From positions 62,001 to 126,000 of the forward strand of contig JARYGU010000005.1 of the NCBI GenBank assembly GCA_033795365.1: 64,000 nt of DNA, read 5' to 3'. Positions 43,811 to 51,813 of this stretch are shown here, in pieces. Both the position numbers and the translations under genes were made by a program. Every line of letters begins with the position of its first letter. Within the stretch, counting starts at the first letter, position 1. The notes beneath the pieces are model-generated. The model ran no database searches and had not been told where the DNA came from. It worked only from the letters and a program-made list of their open reading frames with translations. Origin of the DNA: JARYGU01 sp033795365. Lineage in GTDB: Bacteria > Pseudomonadota > Alphaproteobacteria > Rhizobiales > Rhizobiaceae.

Positions 43811-44841
43811 CCGAGAAACTCCGACAGCGGCACGGTCCTGTCTTCGGTCGCGCTCAGATAGGATGCCTCGACAAGGGCGAAGGTCTTCAGATTGTCGGCG
43901 CCAGACGTAGCCGGCTCGCGCTGTTCCTTCAGGCAGTCTACCCAGTGCTGCTGGATGAGGGCAACGCTTTCCTGGATATTGTGCCAGGGCTGCGAGGCCC
44001 AGGAAAGAAGCGGCGGCGATACGTCGGAGACCTCCGTGCCGTCCGGCGAATGCACTGTCAGCCGATAACTTTGCGAGAGCCGCAACGTGCCCTTGCTGCC
44101 GTCGACCTCCAGCAGCGTTTCCGGGAAAGGCTCGACGGGAAGCTTCGTCGCATAGCTGCAATCGACCACCGAGGTGATGCCGCCTGCATGATCGAGCAGC
44201 ATCGTCGCGACGTCCTCGCCGGCGATATTCGGATTGACCCGCCGCGTGCGCGCGGTGACCGCCGTCGCATCGCCAAAGAGGAAGCGCGCGACATCCAGCG
44301 CATGGATGCCGAGATCCTCGATGATGAAGCGCTTGCCCGTGGCGAGATAGGGCTGGCCGGAAAAGACGTCGTAGCCGGAGCGGAAGCTGACGCGGCCCCA
44401 GAAGACCTCGCCGATCGCGCCGCTGTCGATCGCCGCCTTCGCCTTCAGGATCGGCGACTGCCAGCGGAAATTCTCGTGCACCATCAGCAGCACGCCCGCC
44501 CTGTCGCAGGCGGCGACCATCGCCTTGGCGTCGTCCATGGAGAGGGCGAACGGCTTCTGGCAGATCACGGGCACCTTGTGTGCCGCGGCCATTTCGACCA
44601 GCGGACGGTGGCTCGCAACCGTGGTGGCGATATCGACGAAATCGAAGCCGCCGTCGGCGAAGAGTTCATCCGCATCGCTATAGCGCCGCTCGATGCCGAA
44701 CTGGTCGCCGACGATCTTCAGCCGTTCCGGATCGCGGTCGCAGATCGCGACGATCCCTGCCCCCTTCGCATCGGCCCAGCCATGCATCTGGTTGACGGCG
44801 AAGAAGCCACAGCCGATCAGCGCGCCTTTCAGATCCGCCAT
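43807..44841 (-). CDS. apsD: Gfo/Idh/MocA-family dehydrogenase, probable D-apiose dehydrogenase
   Basis: 344 residues. The Rossmann domain begins GALIGCGFFAVNQMHGW; CQKPFAL holds the catalytic lysine, and IIEDLGIHALDVARFLFG carries the conserved active-site His. In D-apiose pathways ApsD oxidises D-apiose to D-apionolactone. The assignment comes from its position directly before apnL and after the importer genes, not from residues unique to ApsD. Confidence 0.75.
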   Translation of the reverse strand: MADLKGALIGCGFFAVNQMHGWADAKGAGIVAICDRDPERLKIVGDQFGIERRYSDADELFADGGFDFVDIATTVASHRPLVEMAAAHKVPVICQKPFALSMDDAKAMVAACDRAGVLLMVHENFRWQSPILKAKAAIDSGAIGEVFWGRVSFRSGYDVFSGQPYLATGKRFIIEDLGIHALDVARFLFGDATAVTARTRRVNPNIAGEDVATMLLDHAGGITSVVDCSYATKLPVEPFPETLLEVDGSKGTLRLSQSYRLTVHSPDGTEVSDVSPPLLSWASQPWHNIQESVALIQQHWVDCLKEQREPATSGADNLKTFALVEASYLSATEDRTVPLSEFLG

Positions 44842-44847
44842 GTGTCC

Positions 44848-45915
44848 TTATCCCTTCTTGGCAAGCTGCATCAGCGTCACCTGCTGCTGCAGGCGGCGCT
44901 GCGCCTGATCCACCACCACGGCGACGATGATGACGATACCCTTGATGACCATCTGCCAGAAGGAGGAAACGCCCATCATCACCAGGCCGTCGGACAAGAT
45001 GCCGATGACGAAGGCTCCGATGATCGTGCCGCCGATCGTGCCGCGCCCGCCCGACATCGAGGTCCCGCCGAGGACGGCTGCCGCGATGGCATTGAGCTCG
45101 AAGGAATTGCCGGTCGCCGGATGCGAGGCCATCAGCTCGGAGGAGATCACGAGGCCGACGATCGCCGCGCAGAAGCCGGAGAACATGTAGACGAACATCT
45201 TCACCCGGTCGACCTTGATGCCCGACATGCGCGCGGCCCGCTCGTTGCCGCCGACTGCGAAAATGTGCCGTCCGATTGGGGTGAACTTCGCGATATAGGC
45301 GGCAGCCAGCGCGACGACGATCAGGATCCAGACGGAGACCGGCAGTCCGAGGATATAGCCGGAACCGAGAAAGCTGAACCCGGTGGTGCCGAGCTCCGGC
45401 TTGCCGACGAGATTGGGGAAGGTCTGGCCGCCGGAGGAGAGAAGCGCGAAGCCGCGCGCCACATAGAGCGTGCCGAGCGTGGCTATGAATGGCGCCACGT
45501 TGAGCTTGGTGATCAGGAGGCCGTTGACCGCGCCGATGACGACGCCGACCGCAAGCGTGATCAGCGCCACCTCGACGATGTTGAAATAGATCGTATAGCC
45601 GATCTGCAGGTCGATCCCGTGCAGGATGAGGCCGCCCGCCACCATGCCGCAGAGGCCGACGATGGAGCCGACCGACAGGTCGATGCCGCCGGTGATGATG
45701 ACGAAGGTCATCCCCATCGCCAGGAAGGCGTTCAGCGCAACGTGCTTCGACATCAGGATCAGATTCGCCGTCGACAGGAAATTCGGCGCGAAGATCGAGA
45801 AGAAGGCGATCACCGCGAAGAGCGCGATGAAGGTCCTGAGCTTCATGAGCGTCAGAAGCACGGAGCCCGTGGAAGTGTCCGGCGCCGCGGTCGTTGTGGT
45901 TGCCGTTGTCATCAC
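44848..45915 (-). CDS. Apiose-cluster ABC transporter permease (RbsC family)
   Basis: 355 residues. A Thr/Ala-rich N-terminal tail of about 20 residues precedes eight to ten membrane spans. The signature FVIITGGIDLSVGSIVGLCG and the coupling loop FAVGGNERAARMSGIKVDR are present. The start overlaps the ATPase stop by four bases. It forms, with the ATPase at 45912 and the binding protein at 48195, the importer presumed to carry D-apiose. Confidence 0.9.
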   Translation of the reverse strand: MMTTATTTTAAPDTSTGSVLLTLMKLRTFIALFAVIAFFSIFAPNFLSTANLILMSKHVALNAFLAMGMTFVIITGGIDLSVGSIVGLCGMVAGGLILHGIDLQIGYTIYFNIVEVALITLAVGVVIGAVNGLLITKLNVAPFIATLGTLYVARGFALLSSGGQTFPNLVGKPELGTTGFSFLGSGYILGLPVSVWILIVVALAAAYIAKFTPIGRHIFAVGGNERAARMSGIKVDRVKMFVYMFSGFCAAIVGLVISSELMASHPATGNSFELNAIAAAVLGGTSMSGGRGTIGGTIIGAFVIGILSDGLVMMGVSSFWQMVIKGIVIIVAVVVDQAQRRLQQQVTLMQLAKKG

Positions 45916-47474
45916 GCTTGTTCCCTTGTCGTGTCCTGGGTCGTGTCCTGTGCCGTCTTATGCCCTTCGGCAGACGCCTTGACGATCATCTCTTCGGTAG
46001 CCTCGGCCCGGTCGATCACGGTCACCAGCTTTCCGTTGCTCATCACCGCGATGCGGTCGGAAAGCGCCATGACCTCTTCGAGGTCGGATGTGGAAAAGAG
46101 GATGGCGAGCCCCTCGCCTGCCAGCCGGCGCATGGTGCGGAACACGTCCGCCTTGGCGCCGACGTCGATGCCGCGGCTCGGCTCGTCCATCAGCAGGACT
46201 TTCGGATTGGTCATCAGCGCCTTGCCGATGACGACCTTCTGCTGGTTGCCGCCGGACATGGAGGTGACGTCGAATTCCGGGTTGGGTGCCTTGATGGAAA
46301 GGTCGCGGATCGCTTCCCTGATCGCCGCCTGCTCCCGCTCGCCCTTGATGTGGAAGCCGAGTTTCGTGAAGCGCTCGAGGCTTGCGAGCGTCAGGTTGCT
46401 GGCGATCGACAGCACCTGCACCAGCCCTTCGCGCTGCCGGTCCTCCGGGATCAGCGCCAGGCCTTCACGGATGCGGATCGTGGTGTCGTTGGCCGGGACC
46501 TCCTTGCCGCCAACGAAGATCTTGCCCGTCGACATGGGATGCCGGCCCATGACACATTCGAAGAATTCGCTGCGTCCGGCCCCCATCAGGCCGTAGATGC
46601 CGAGCACTTCGCCCGCGCGCACGGAAATCGAGAGGTGATCGACGGCATAGCCGCCGGTCTTGCGCGGCAGGCAGATATCCTCCGCGCGGAAGGCCTCGCC
46701 GCCGATCTTGTGATCGACGGACTTGGCAAAGTCCTTGGCGTCGGATCCGATCATCGAGCGCACGATCCATTTCGTGTCGATGTCCTTGACCTCCGCCTGG
46801 CCGGTAATCTGCCCGTCGCGCAGGACGGTGATGTAGTCGCCGATCCGCATCAACTCTTCCAGACGGTGCGAGATATAGACGATCGCCACGCCTTGCGCCT
46901 TCAGCTCGCCGATCACCTTGAAGAGGATATCGACCTCCGCCGCCGAAAGCGCCGAAGTCGGCTCATCCATGATCAGGATGCGCGCGTCGAGCGAGATCGC
47001 CTTGGCAATCTCGACAAGCTGCTGCTGGCCGATCGGCAGATCCTCCACCAGCGAGTCCGCGCTGAAATCCGCGTCCAGCTTCTTCAGGAAGACATTCGCC
47101 TTCTCCACCTGCGCCGCGTGGTCGATGCCGCGCAGGCCGCGCGTGATCTCGCGGGTGGCGAAGATGTTCTCTGCAACGGAAAGATTGCCGAAGAGATTGA
47201 GCTCCTGGAAGATCATGGCGATCCCCCTTGCCTGCGCGTCCGCCGGGGAGCCGAAGGTCACTTCCTCTCCGTCGAGCAGGATGCGGCCGAGCGTCGGTTG
47301 CTCGACGCCGGCGATGATGCGCATCAGCGTCGACTTGCCGGCGCCGTTCTCGCCGACGAGCACATTGACCGCGCCGCGGCGAAGGGCGAGGTTAGCCTTC
47401 TTCACCGCCACGATGCCGGAATAGACCTTGGTGACGTCTTCGAGCCTCAGAACGCAGTCGTCAGTCTTCTCCAT
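45912..47474 (-). CDS. Apiose-cluster ABC transporter ATPase (RbsA family)
   Basis: 520 residues with two ABC domains: GENGAGKST and ILIMDEPTSAL in the first; GLMGAGRSE, MSGGNQQK and VLLMDEPSRGIDVG in the second. The C-terminus ends in a Thr/Gln-rich tail (TAQDTTQDTTREQA). The ATG at 47474 has GGTGG five bases upstream and is preferred over the GTG at 47483, which would overlap the lipoprotein gene. Confidence 0.9.
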   Translation of the reverse strand: MEKTDDCVLRLEDVTKVYSGIVAVKKANLALRRGAVNVLVGENGAGKSTLMRIIAGVEQPTLGRILLDGEEVTFGSPADAQARGIAMIFQELNLFGNLSVAENIFATREITRGLRGIDHAAQVEKANVFLKKLDADFSADSLVEDLPIGQQQLVEIAKAISLDARILIMDEPTSALSAAEVDILFKVIGELKAQGVAIVYISHRLEELMRIGDYITVLRDGQITGQAEVKDIDTKWIVRSMIGSDAKDFAKSVDHKIGGEAFRAEDICLPRKTGGYAVDHLSISVRAGEVLGIYGLMGAGRSEFFECVMGRHPMSTGKIFVGGKEVPANDTTIRIREGLALIPEDRQREGLVQVLSIASNLTLASLERFTKLGFHIKGEREQAAIREAIRDLSIKAPNPEFDVTSMSGGNQQKVVIGKALMTNPKVLLMDEPSRGIDVGAKADVFRTMRRLAGEGLAILFSTSDLEEVMALSDRIAVMSNGKLVTVIDRAEATEEMIVKASAEGHKTAQDTTQDTTREQA

Positions 47475-47475
47475 G

Positions 47476-48120
47476 TCAGCCACCGATCGTTATCGTTGCC
47501 GGAACGAAGAGCGGCAATTGCCCCTTGGCGGGAAGCGGATAGGCACCCACCGCCTCGACCGTCTTGCCGATCAGGTTCTGGCGCGGCAGTTTTTCCAGTG
47601 TCAGCGCATTGACGTGATTGTTGATGGACCGGCCAAACTGCGCCCATTCGATCTGGTTCTTGAACTCGTTGAAGTTCACGAAATTCAGGCTGTCGCGAAG
47701 CGCGGTGCCGCGGATCGCCGGGCCGACCTGGACGCGCACATCCGCCTTGGCGTCGCCGTCGACGTCCACGTCGACATAGGCGGAGCGCGACTGAAGTTCC
47801 TCGGCGACGATCTTGCCGCTAACCTTCGCGGCGAAGGTCCATGGCGCGCTGCCCTGCTTTTCCTTGTGTCCGTATTTTGCTCCCGCGGCCTCGGGATCGC
47901 CGGCGGCTAGCGCTGCGACCTCCTGGAAAGGCCCGGCCCGCTCGTTGAGATAGGGAACGATCTTCTGCTCCCAGATCTCCGCCGCCATGCTGTCGGGATT
48001 GAAGCCGCCGGAGGCAGCCTGCGCGCGCTCTTCGGCGGTCGGCGTCTTGATGATCTTGCAGCCGGCCAGCCCCATCGCGCAAACGAGGGCCAGGGCGACG
48101 GCCGCCTTCCTGCTCGCCAT
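47476..48120 (-). CDS. DUF2291 lipoprotein of a sugar ABC operon
   Basis: 214 residues. A type II signal peptide ends in the lipobox LAGC (Cys21), so the mature protein is lipid-anchored. The DUF2291 domain follows (EIWEQKIVPYLNERA, FVNFNEFKNQIEWAQFGRSIN). Such lipoproteins are encoded between the binding protein and ATPase genes of certain RbsABC-type operons; no function is established. Its stop is two bases from the preferred ATPase start. Confidence 0.82.
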   Translation of the reverse strand: MASRKAAVALALVCAMGLAGCKIIKTPTAEERAQAASGGFNPDSMAAEIWEQKIVPYLNERAGPFQEVAALAAGDPEAAGAKYGHKEKQGSAPWTFAAKVSGKIVAEELQSRSAYVDVDVDGDAKADVRVQVGPAIRGTALRDSLNFVNFNEFKNQIEWAQFGRSINNHVNALTLEKLPRQNLIGKTVEAVGAYPLPAKGQLPLFVPATITIGG

Positions 48121-48151
48121 AGGAGCACTCCTTCACATGAACCATGCACAT

Positions 48152-48175
48152 GCAGGGCGGCCAGAGCCGCCCTGC
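48152..48175 (-). other. Intercistronic stem-loop after the apiose binding-protein gene
   Basis: A ten-base perfect stem (GCAGGGCGGC / GCCGCCCTGC) with a four-base loop occupies most of the 74-base gap to the DUF2291 gene. It has no uridine run. It probably protects the upstream cistron or lowers readthrough, so that binding protein exceeds the membrane subunits. Confidence 0.6.
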
Positions 48176-48194
48176 GCATCAATCCTTGGGAGGA

Positions 48195-49136
48195 TTATTC
48201 GGTGAGCGCGAAGGTCTCGAGCTTGTCGGCATTCTCGGCGGTGATCAGCACGCAATCCATGAGCTGCTTTTCCTCCGACGGCGTCTTGCCGGTGGTGATG
48301 TACTCATGGGCCTGCTGCACGGCCATCTGCGCCTGCGCGTAGGCCGGCTGCAGCACGGTCGCCTTGATGCCGCCCGACTTGATGGAATCGCGCACGTCGT
48401 TGGAACCGTCGAAGCCGACGACGATGACATCGTTGCGGCCGGCCGCCTGAAGCGCCGCGATCGCGCCCATCGCCATCGTGTCGTTGCCGGAGATCACGCC
48501 CTTGATGTCGGGGTTGGCCTGAAGGATGGTCTCCATCTTGGAGTAGCCTTCCGTCTGGCTCCAATTGGCCGACTGCTGGGCGACCATCTTCATGTCCGGA
48601 TACTGGTCGATGACGTCGTGGTAACCCTGCGAGCGGATGCCGGCATTGAGGTCGGCCTCGCGGCCGAGCAGCTCGACATAATTGCCCTTTTCGCCCATCA
48701 GGCGGACGAACTCTTCGGCACCGAGCTGGGCGCCCTGGTAATTGTTCGAGACGATCTGCGAGACGGCGACGCCGGTCGCGTTGATCTCGCGGTCGATCAG
48801 GAAGGAGGGAACGCCTGCGTCCTTGGCCTTCTGCACGGCGGCGATGGATGCTTCCGAGCCGGCATTGTCGAGGATGATCGCCTTGGCGCCACGGCCGATC
48901 GCCGTATCGACGAGCTGCGACTGCTTGTTGGCGTCGTCGTCATGGACGAGGACCAGCGTCTCGTAGCCGAGCTCCTTGGCCTTGGCTTCCGCGCCGACCG
49001 CTTCCGCCTTGAAGAACGGATTGTCGTGCGAAGGCGTGATAATGGCTATCAGGTCGGCGGCATAGGCTGGCATCGAAACGCCGGCTGCAAGAACGGCCGC
49101 CATCGCGGCCATGGTCATTCTGCGTGTCAGGTTCAT
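48195..49136 (-). CDS. Periplasmic sugar-binding protein of the apiose cluster
   Basis: 313 residues. The signal peptide MNLTRRMTMAAMAAVLAAGV ends near AYA at about residue 26. The RbsB-type fold shows IAIITPSHDNPFFKAEA, FLIDREINATGVAV, ISGNDTMAMGAIAAL and VVGFDGSNDV. GGGAGG lies six bases upstream of ATG 49136. D-apiose-binding proteins of this class were the starting point for discovery of the apiose pathways; ligand identity here is by context. Confidence 0.88.
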   Translation of the reverse strand: MNLTRRMTMAAMAAVLAAGVSMPAYAADLIAIITPSHDNPFFKAEAVGAEAKAKELGYETLVLVHDDDANKQSQLVDTAIGRGAKAIILDNAGSEASIAAVQKAKDAGVPSFLIDREINATGVAVSQIVSNNYQGAQLGAEEFVRLMGEKGNYVELLGREADLNAGIRSQGYHDVIDQYPDMKMVAQQSANWSQTEGYSKMETILQANPDIKGVISGNDTMAMGAIAALQAAGRNDVIVVGFDGSNDVRDSIKSGGIKATVLQPAYAQAQMAVQQAHEYITTGKTPSEEKQLMDCVLITAENADKLETFALTE

Positions 49137-49156
49137 TCTTTCCTCCCAGGTTAGAT

Positions 49157-49184
49157 AAAACCGGCTCCTTCCCATCGGAGCCGG
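49157..49184 (-). terminator. Terminator-like hairpin between apnO and the binding-protein gene
   Basis: On the minus strand, CCGGCTCC-N8-GGAGCCGG is followed by TTTT. A second GC stem (TCGGGC / GCCCGA) lies just before it, at about 49188-49203. The next gene starts only 25 bases downstream, so this is probably an attenuator that lets part of the transcription through rather than a full stop. Confidence 0.5.
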
Positions 49185-49209
49185 CGGTCGGGCTCGCGCC
49201 CGATTTTGG

Positions 49210-50037
49210 TCAGGTGATGCGCCGAATGCTGTCGGCGATCTCCTGCGGTTCGAAAACGCGCTTCCAGTCGTCGCGCATCAGCATCGGCTTGCCGAATTCG
49301 ATGGCCTTGTTGCAGGCATCCGAGAAGACGCCCTGAACCTCGTCGAAGATCACCGCGCCGAGCACGTTCATGTGGCCGAGCAGGAAGTCGCGGGCCGCCT
49401 CATGCGGCACGCCGCGGGCGACGACCTCGTCCATCGCTTCGCGCATGACGACGAGCAGCGAGGCGCAGACCGTCTCGGAGAGGCCCGGCTCCAAGAGCGC
49501 CATCTGCTCGACGGTGACGCGGTGCGAGCGCATGACCGGCGCCCAGATGATCTTGGCGATCTCCTCGCCGACCGCATAAGCCTCCTCCGGCCCCTGCATC
49601 AAAGCCGAGACGATATGCTGCTTGGCGGCGACGCCGCCGAAATGGTCCTTGCGCGCGGCAAGCTCGGTCTCGTCGTTGAAGATCGGCGGATGGCAGGGAT
49701 GCGTCACGAAATAGGTGAGGTCCTTGCGCTCCGGCAGGTGGCCCGCGAAAGGCGCGGCCGCGTCGAGGACGACGACCATCGTGCCGGCCTTCAGCTTGCT
49801 CTCGATGCCTGCGGCGACCCTGCCGATCGCCGTATCCGGCACGGCGAGGATGACGACGTCGACGCCGTTCAACGCTTCATCGACAGATACCGTGCCGATA
49901 CCGAGCTCGTCGGCGAGCCGCGCCTTGCCGGCATCGCTCACCTCGACATGGCGCACGTCGAAGCGCGAGCCCTTGAGGTTTTTCGCCAAACGGCAACCCA
50001 TCTTGCCGCCTGCGCCGAACAAGGCAATCGATGTCAT
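49210..50037 (-). CDS. apnO: Probable D-apionate oxidoisomerase
   Basis: 275 residues. The N-terminal Rossmann motif is GAGGKMGCRLAKNL, with LAVPD and HPCHPPIF in the middle; the C-terminal all-helical domain resembles 6-phosphogluconate-dehydrogenase-type C domains. ApnO converts D-apionate to 3-oxo-isoapionate with NAD. The ATG at 50037 has GGAG upstream, and the promoter with a candidate GntR site lies just before it, so apnO opens the main apiose operon (apnO, importer, apsD, apnL). Confidence 0.75.
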   Translation of the reverse strand: MTSIALFGAGGKMGCRLAKNLKGSRFDVRHVEVSDAGKARLADELGIGTVSVDEALNGVDVVILAVPDTAIGRVAAGIESKLKAGTMVVVLDAAAPFAGHLPERKDLTYFVTHPCHPPIFNDETELAARKDHFGGVAAKQHIVSALMQGPEEAYAVGEEIAKIIWAPVMRSHRVTVEQMALLEPGLSETVCASLLVVMREAMDEVVARGVPHEAARDFLLGHMNVLGAVIFDEVQGVFSDACNKAIEFGKPMLMRDDWKRVFEPQEIADSIRRIT

Positions 50038-50068
50038 GGTGTGTCTCCTCAGTCTTTTGTCGGGAGAC

Positions 50069-50097
50069 AACTAGCGCCAACTGGTATGATGAGTCAA
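50069..50097 (-). promoter_or_regulatory. apnO promoter candidate
   Basis: On the minus strand TTGACT (50092-50097) and CTAGTT (50069-50074) are separated by 17 bases. The spacer contains the ACCAGTT half of the candidate GntR operator, so bound regulator would exclude polymerase. Confidence 0.55.
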
Positions 50098-50108
50098 TGA
50101 GTATATCA
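50079..50108. promoter_or_regulatory. Candidate GntR operator upstream of apnO
   Basis: AACTGGTATGATGAGT (50079-50094) differs by one base from the first sixteen bases of the site at 40997 beside oiaX. A second ATGAGTATATCA follows at 50097-50108, giving two ATGAGT steps eight bases apart. The overlap with the apnO promoter supports a repressor site. Confidence 0.6.
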
Positions 50109-50205
50109 TTCGACGAGAAAAATTTCTGCTTAACCTGCACAACGAAAAAAGCGGCGCGAATGCATCACGCCGCCTTAAAAAGAGTTGCCGATCCGAGCTT
50201 TGCCG

Positions 50206-51813
50206 TCAGGCCGTTGCGCCTGCCGTTTTCACCTGGTGAATCTCGATGAGGCTCGGGCCGCTGCGCTCTCCGGCCCGCCCCAGCGCCGCCGGCAGTTCCC
50301 TTATGTCGGAGAGGCGTTCGGAAGGCACTCCATAGGCCTTGCCGACCGCCAGGAAGTCCGGTGCCGACGGCCTCACTCCCTCCGGCTCGATGCCCAATTC
50401 AATCATATAGTTCTCGATTTCCTGATAGCCGTCGTTGTTCCAGACAAGGAATGTCACTTTCGCCGTCGCGTCGACGGCCGAGCCGATTTCGGCAAGCGAG
50501 AACTGGAAACCGCCGTCCCCGGTCAGGCAAACGACCGGCACACCCGGCATGCCGATCGCTGCACCCGTTGCCGCGGGCGCCGCATAGCCCAGCGATCCGT
50601 AGCCGGTCGCCGAATTGAACCAGCTTCGCGGCCGCGGCGCCTCGCAGTAGGAGTTGCCGGCATAGACGGCCTGTGTGGAGTCGCCGACGATGATCGCTCC
50701 GGGCAAGCTCCGGTAGATCTCGTGGATGATCTCCACCTCCACCCGCATTTTCGGCGTCAGCTCCTTCCAGGCGGCCGCGCGTGCGGCTTCGGCCTGCCTT
50801 GCGCCATCCTTGGCGACCGCCCCCTCGAGAAAGCCCACGATACCCGCCGCGGCCGTCTTGGCGCTCGACAGCAGCGCGAGTTGCGCATGCGGTCCGCGGG
50901 CAAGCTGCGCGGCATCGATATCGATGCGGATCATCTTTCTCAGCCGGGGAAAGCTCTCGTCCGCATAGACGTCATAGTCCGTTTGGCCCATTTCGGTTCC
51001 GAAGGCGACGACGAGATCGGATTGCGCGAGGAGATTGCGTATGGCCTTGAGGCTCGGGCTTGCCGGAACGCAGAGCGGATGACCTGCCAGCATGCCGCGC
51101 GCATTGACCGTCGTCACGACGGGTGCGCCGATGCGTTCGGCAAGCGTCCTGATCTCGTCTTCGGCGGTAATGGCGCCGCCGCCGCACAGGACGACGGGCT
51201 TCAGCGCCTCGCTGCAAAGTATCGCGGCCTGCTGGAGGCTTTCCACATCGGCGCGCGGACGCGTCGCCGCAGCCGGCCTCAATGCCGGAAGCTCGATCTC
51301 CTTCGCCATCACATCGGTCGGGATTTCGACATGGACGGGTCCCGGGCGTCCCGAAAGCAGCACCGCGAAGGCGCGTTCCAGCACCACAGGCAGGTCGGCC
51401 GGATTGAGCAGCGTATGGGAATAGAGCGCCAGCGTCTTGATCATGCCCTGCTGGTCGGGAAGCTCGTGCAGCAGGCCGCGGCCGTGGCCAAGAGAATCCC
51501 GGCGGTTCACCCCGGAGATCACCAGCATCGGGATCGAATCCTGCCGCGCCTGCGCCATTGCGGTTATCGTGTTCGTCAGGCCCGGGCCGGTGATGACCAG
51601 CGCCACACCCGGCTTTCCTGTGACGCGGGCATAGCCGTCGGCCATGAAGCCCGCGCCCTGCTCGTGGCGCGGCGTCACATGCCGGATCTTCGAACCGGCG
51701 AGCCCACGGTAAAGCTCGACCGTATGCACACCCGGAATTCCGAAGACGACCTCGACGCCGTTGGCCTCCAGGATGTCGATCAACGCTTCTCCAACCGTTT
51801 TCATCTTCGTCAT
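50206..51813 (-). CDS. aruI: Thiamine-diphosphate-dependent decarboxylase, AruI-like (2-ketoarginine decarboxylase)
   Basis: 535 residues with the three-domain acetolactate-synthase/pyruvate-decarboxylase fold. The catalytic Glu is in RHEQGAGFMADGYAR and the ThDP-binding motif is GDGGFQFSL through WNNDGY. Resemblance to AruI, which decarboxylates 5-guanidino-2-oxopentanoate, and the adjacent AruH-like aminotransferase suggest the arginine transaminase route. Another 2-keto acid is possible. The ATG at 51813 overlaps the aminotransferase stop (ATGA). Confidence 0.7.
   Translation of the reverse strand: MTKMKTVGEALIDILEANGVEVVFGIPGVHTVELYRGLAGSKIRHVTPRHEQGAGFMADGYARVTGKPGVALVITGPGLTNTITAMAQARQDSIPMLVISGVNRRDSLGHGRGLLHELPDQQGMIKTLALYSHTLLNPADLPVVLERAFAVLLSGRPGPVHVEIPTDVMAKEIELPALRPAAATRPRADVESLQQAAILCSEALKPVVLCGGGAITAEDEIRTLAERIGAPVVTTVNARGMLAGHPLCVPASPSLKAIRNLLAQSDLVVAFGTEMGQTDYDVYADESFPRLRKMIRIDIDAAQLARGPHAQLALLSSAKTAAAGIVGFLEGAVAKDGARQAEAARAAAWKELTPKMRVEVEIIHEIYRSLPGAIIVGDSTQAVYAGNSYCEAPRPRSWFNSATGYGSLGYAAPAATGAAIGMPGVPVVCLTGDGGFQFSLAEIGSAVDATAKVTFLVWNNDGYQEIENYMIELGIEPEGVRPSAPDFLAVGKAYGVPSERLSDIRELPAALGRAGERSGPSLIEIHQVKTAGATA

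Noticed and set aside
43516..46596. 1026-codon plus-strand frame opposite apsD and the apiose importer
   Set aside because: The product is rich in Arg, Asp and His without recognisable domains and lies fully antisense to three genes with intact family motifs.
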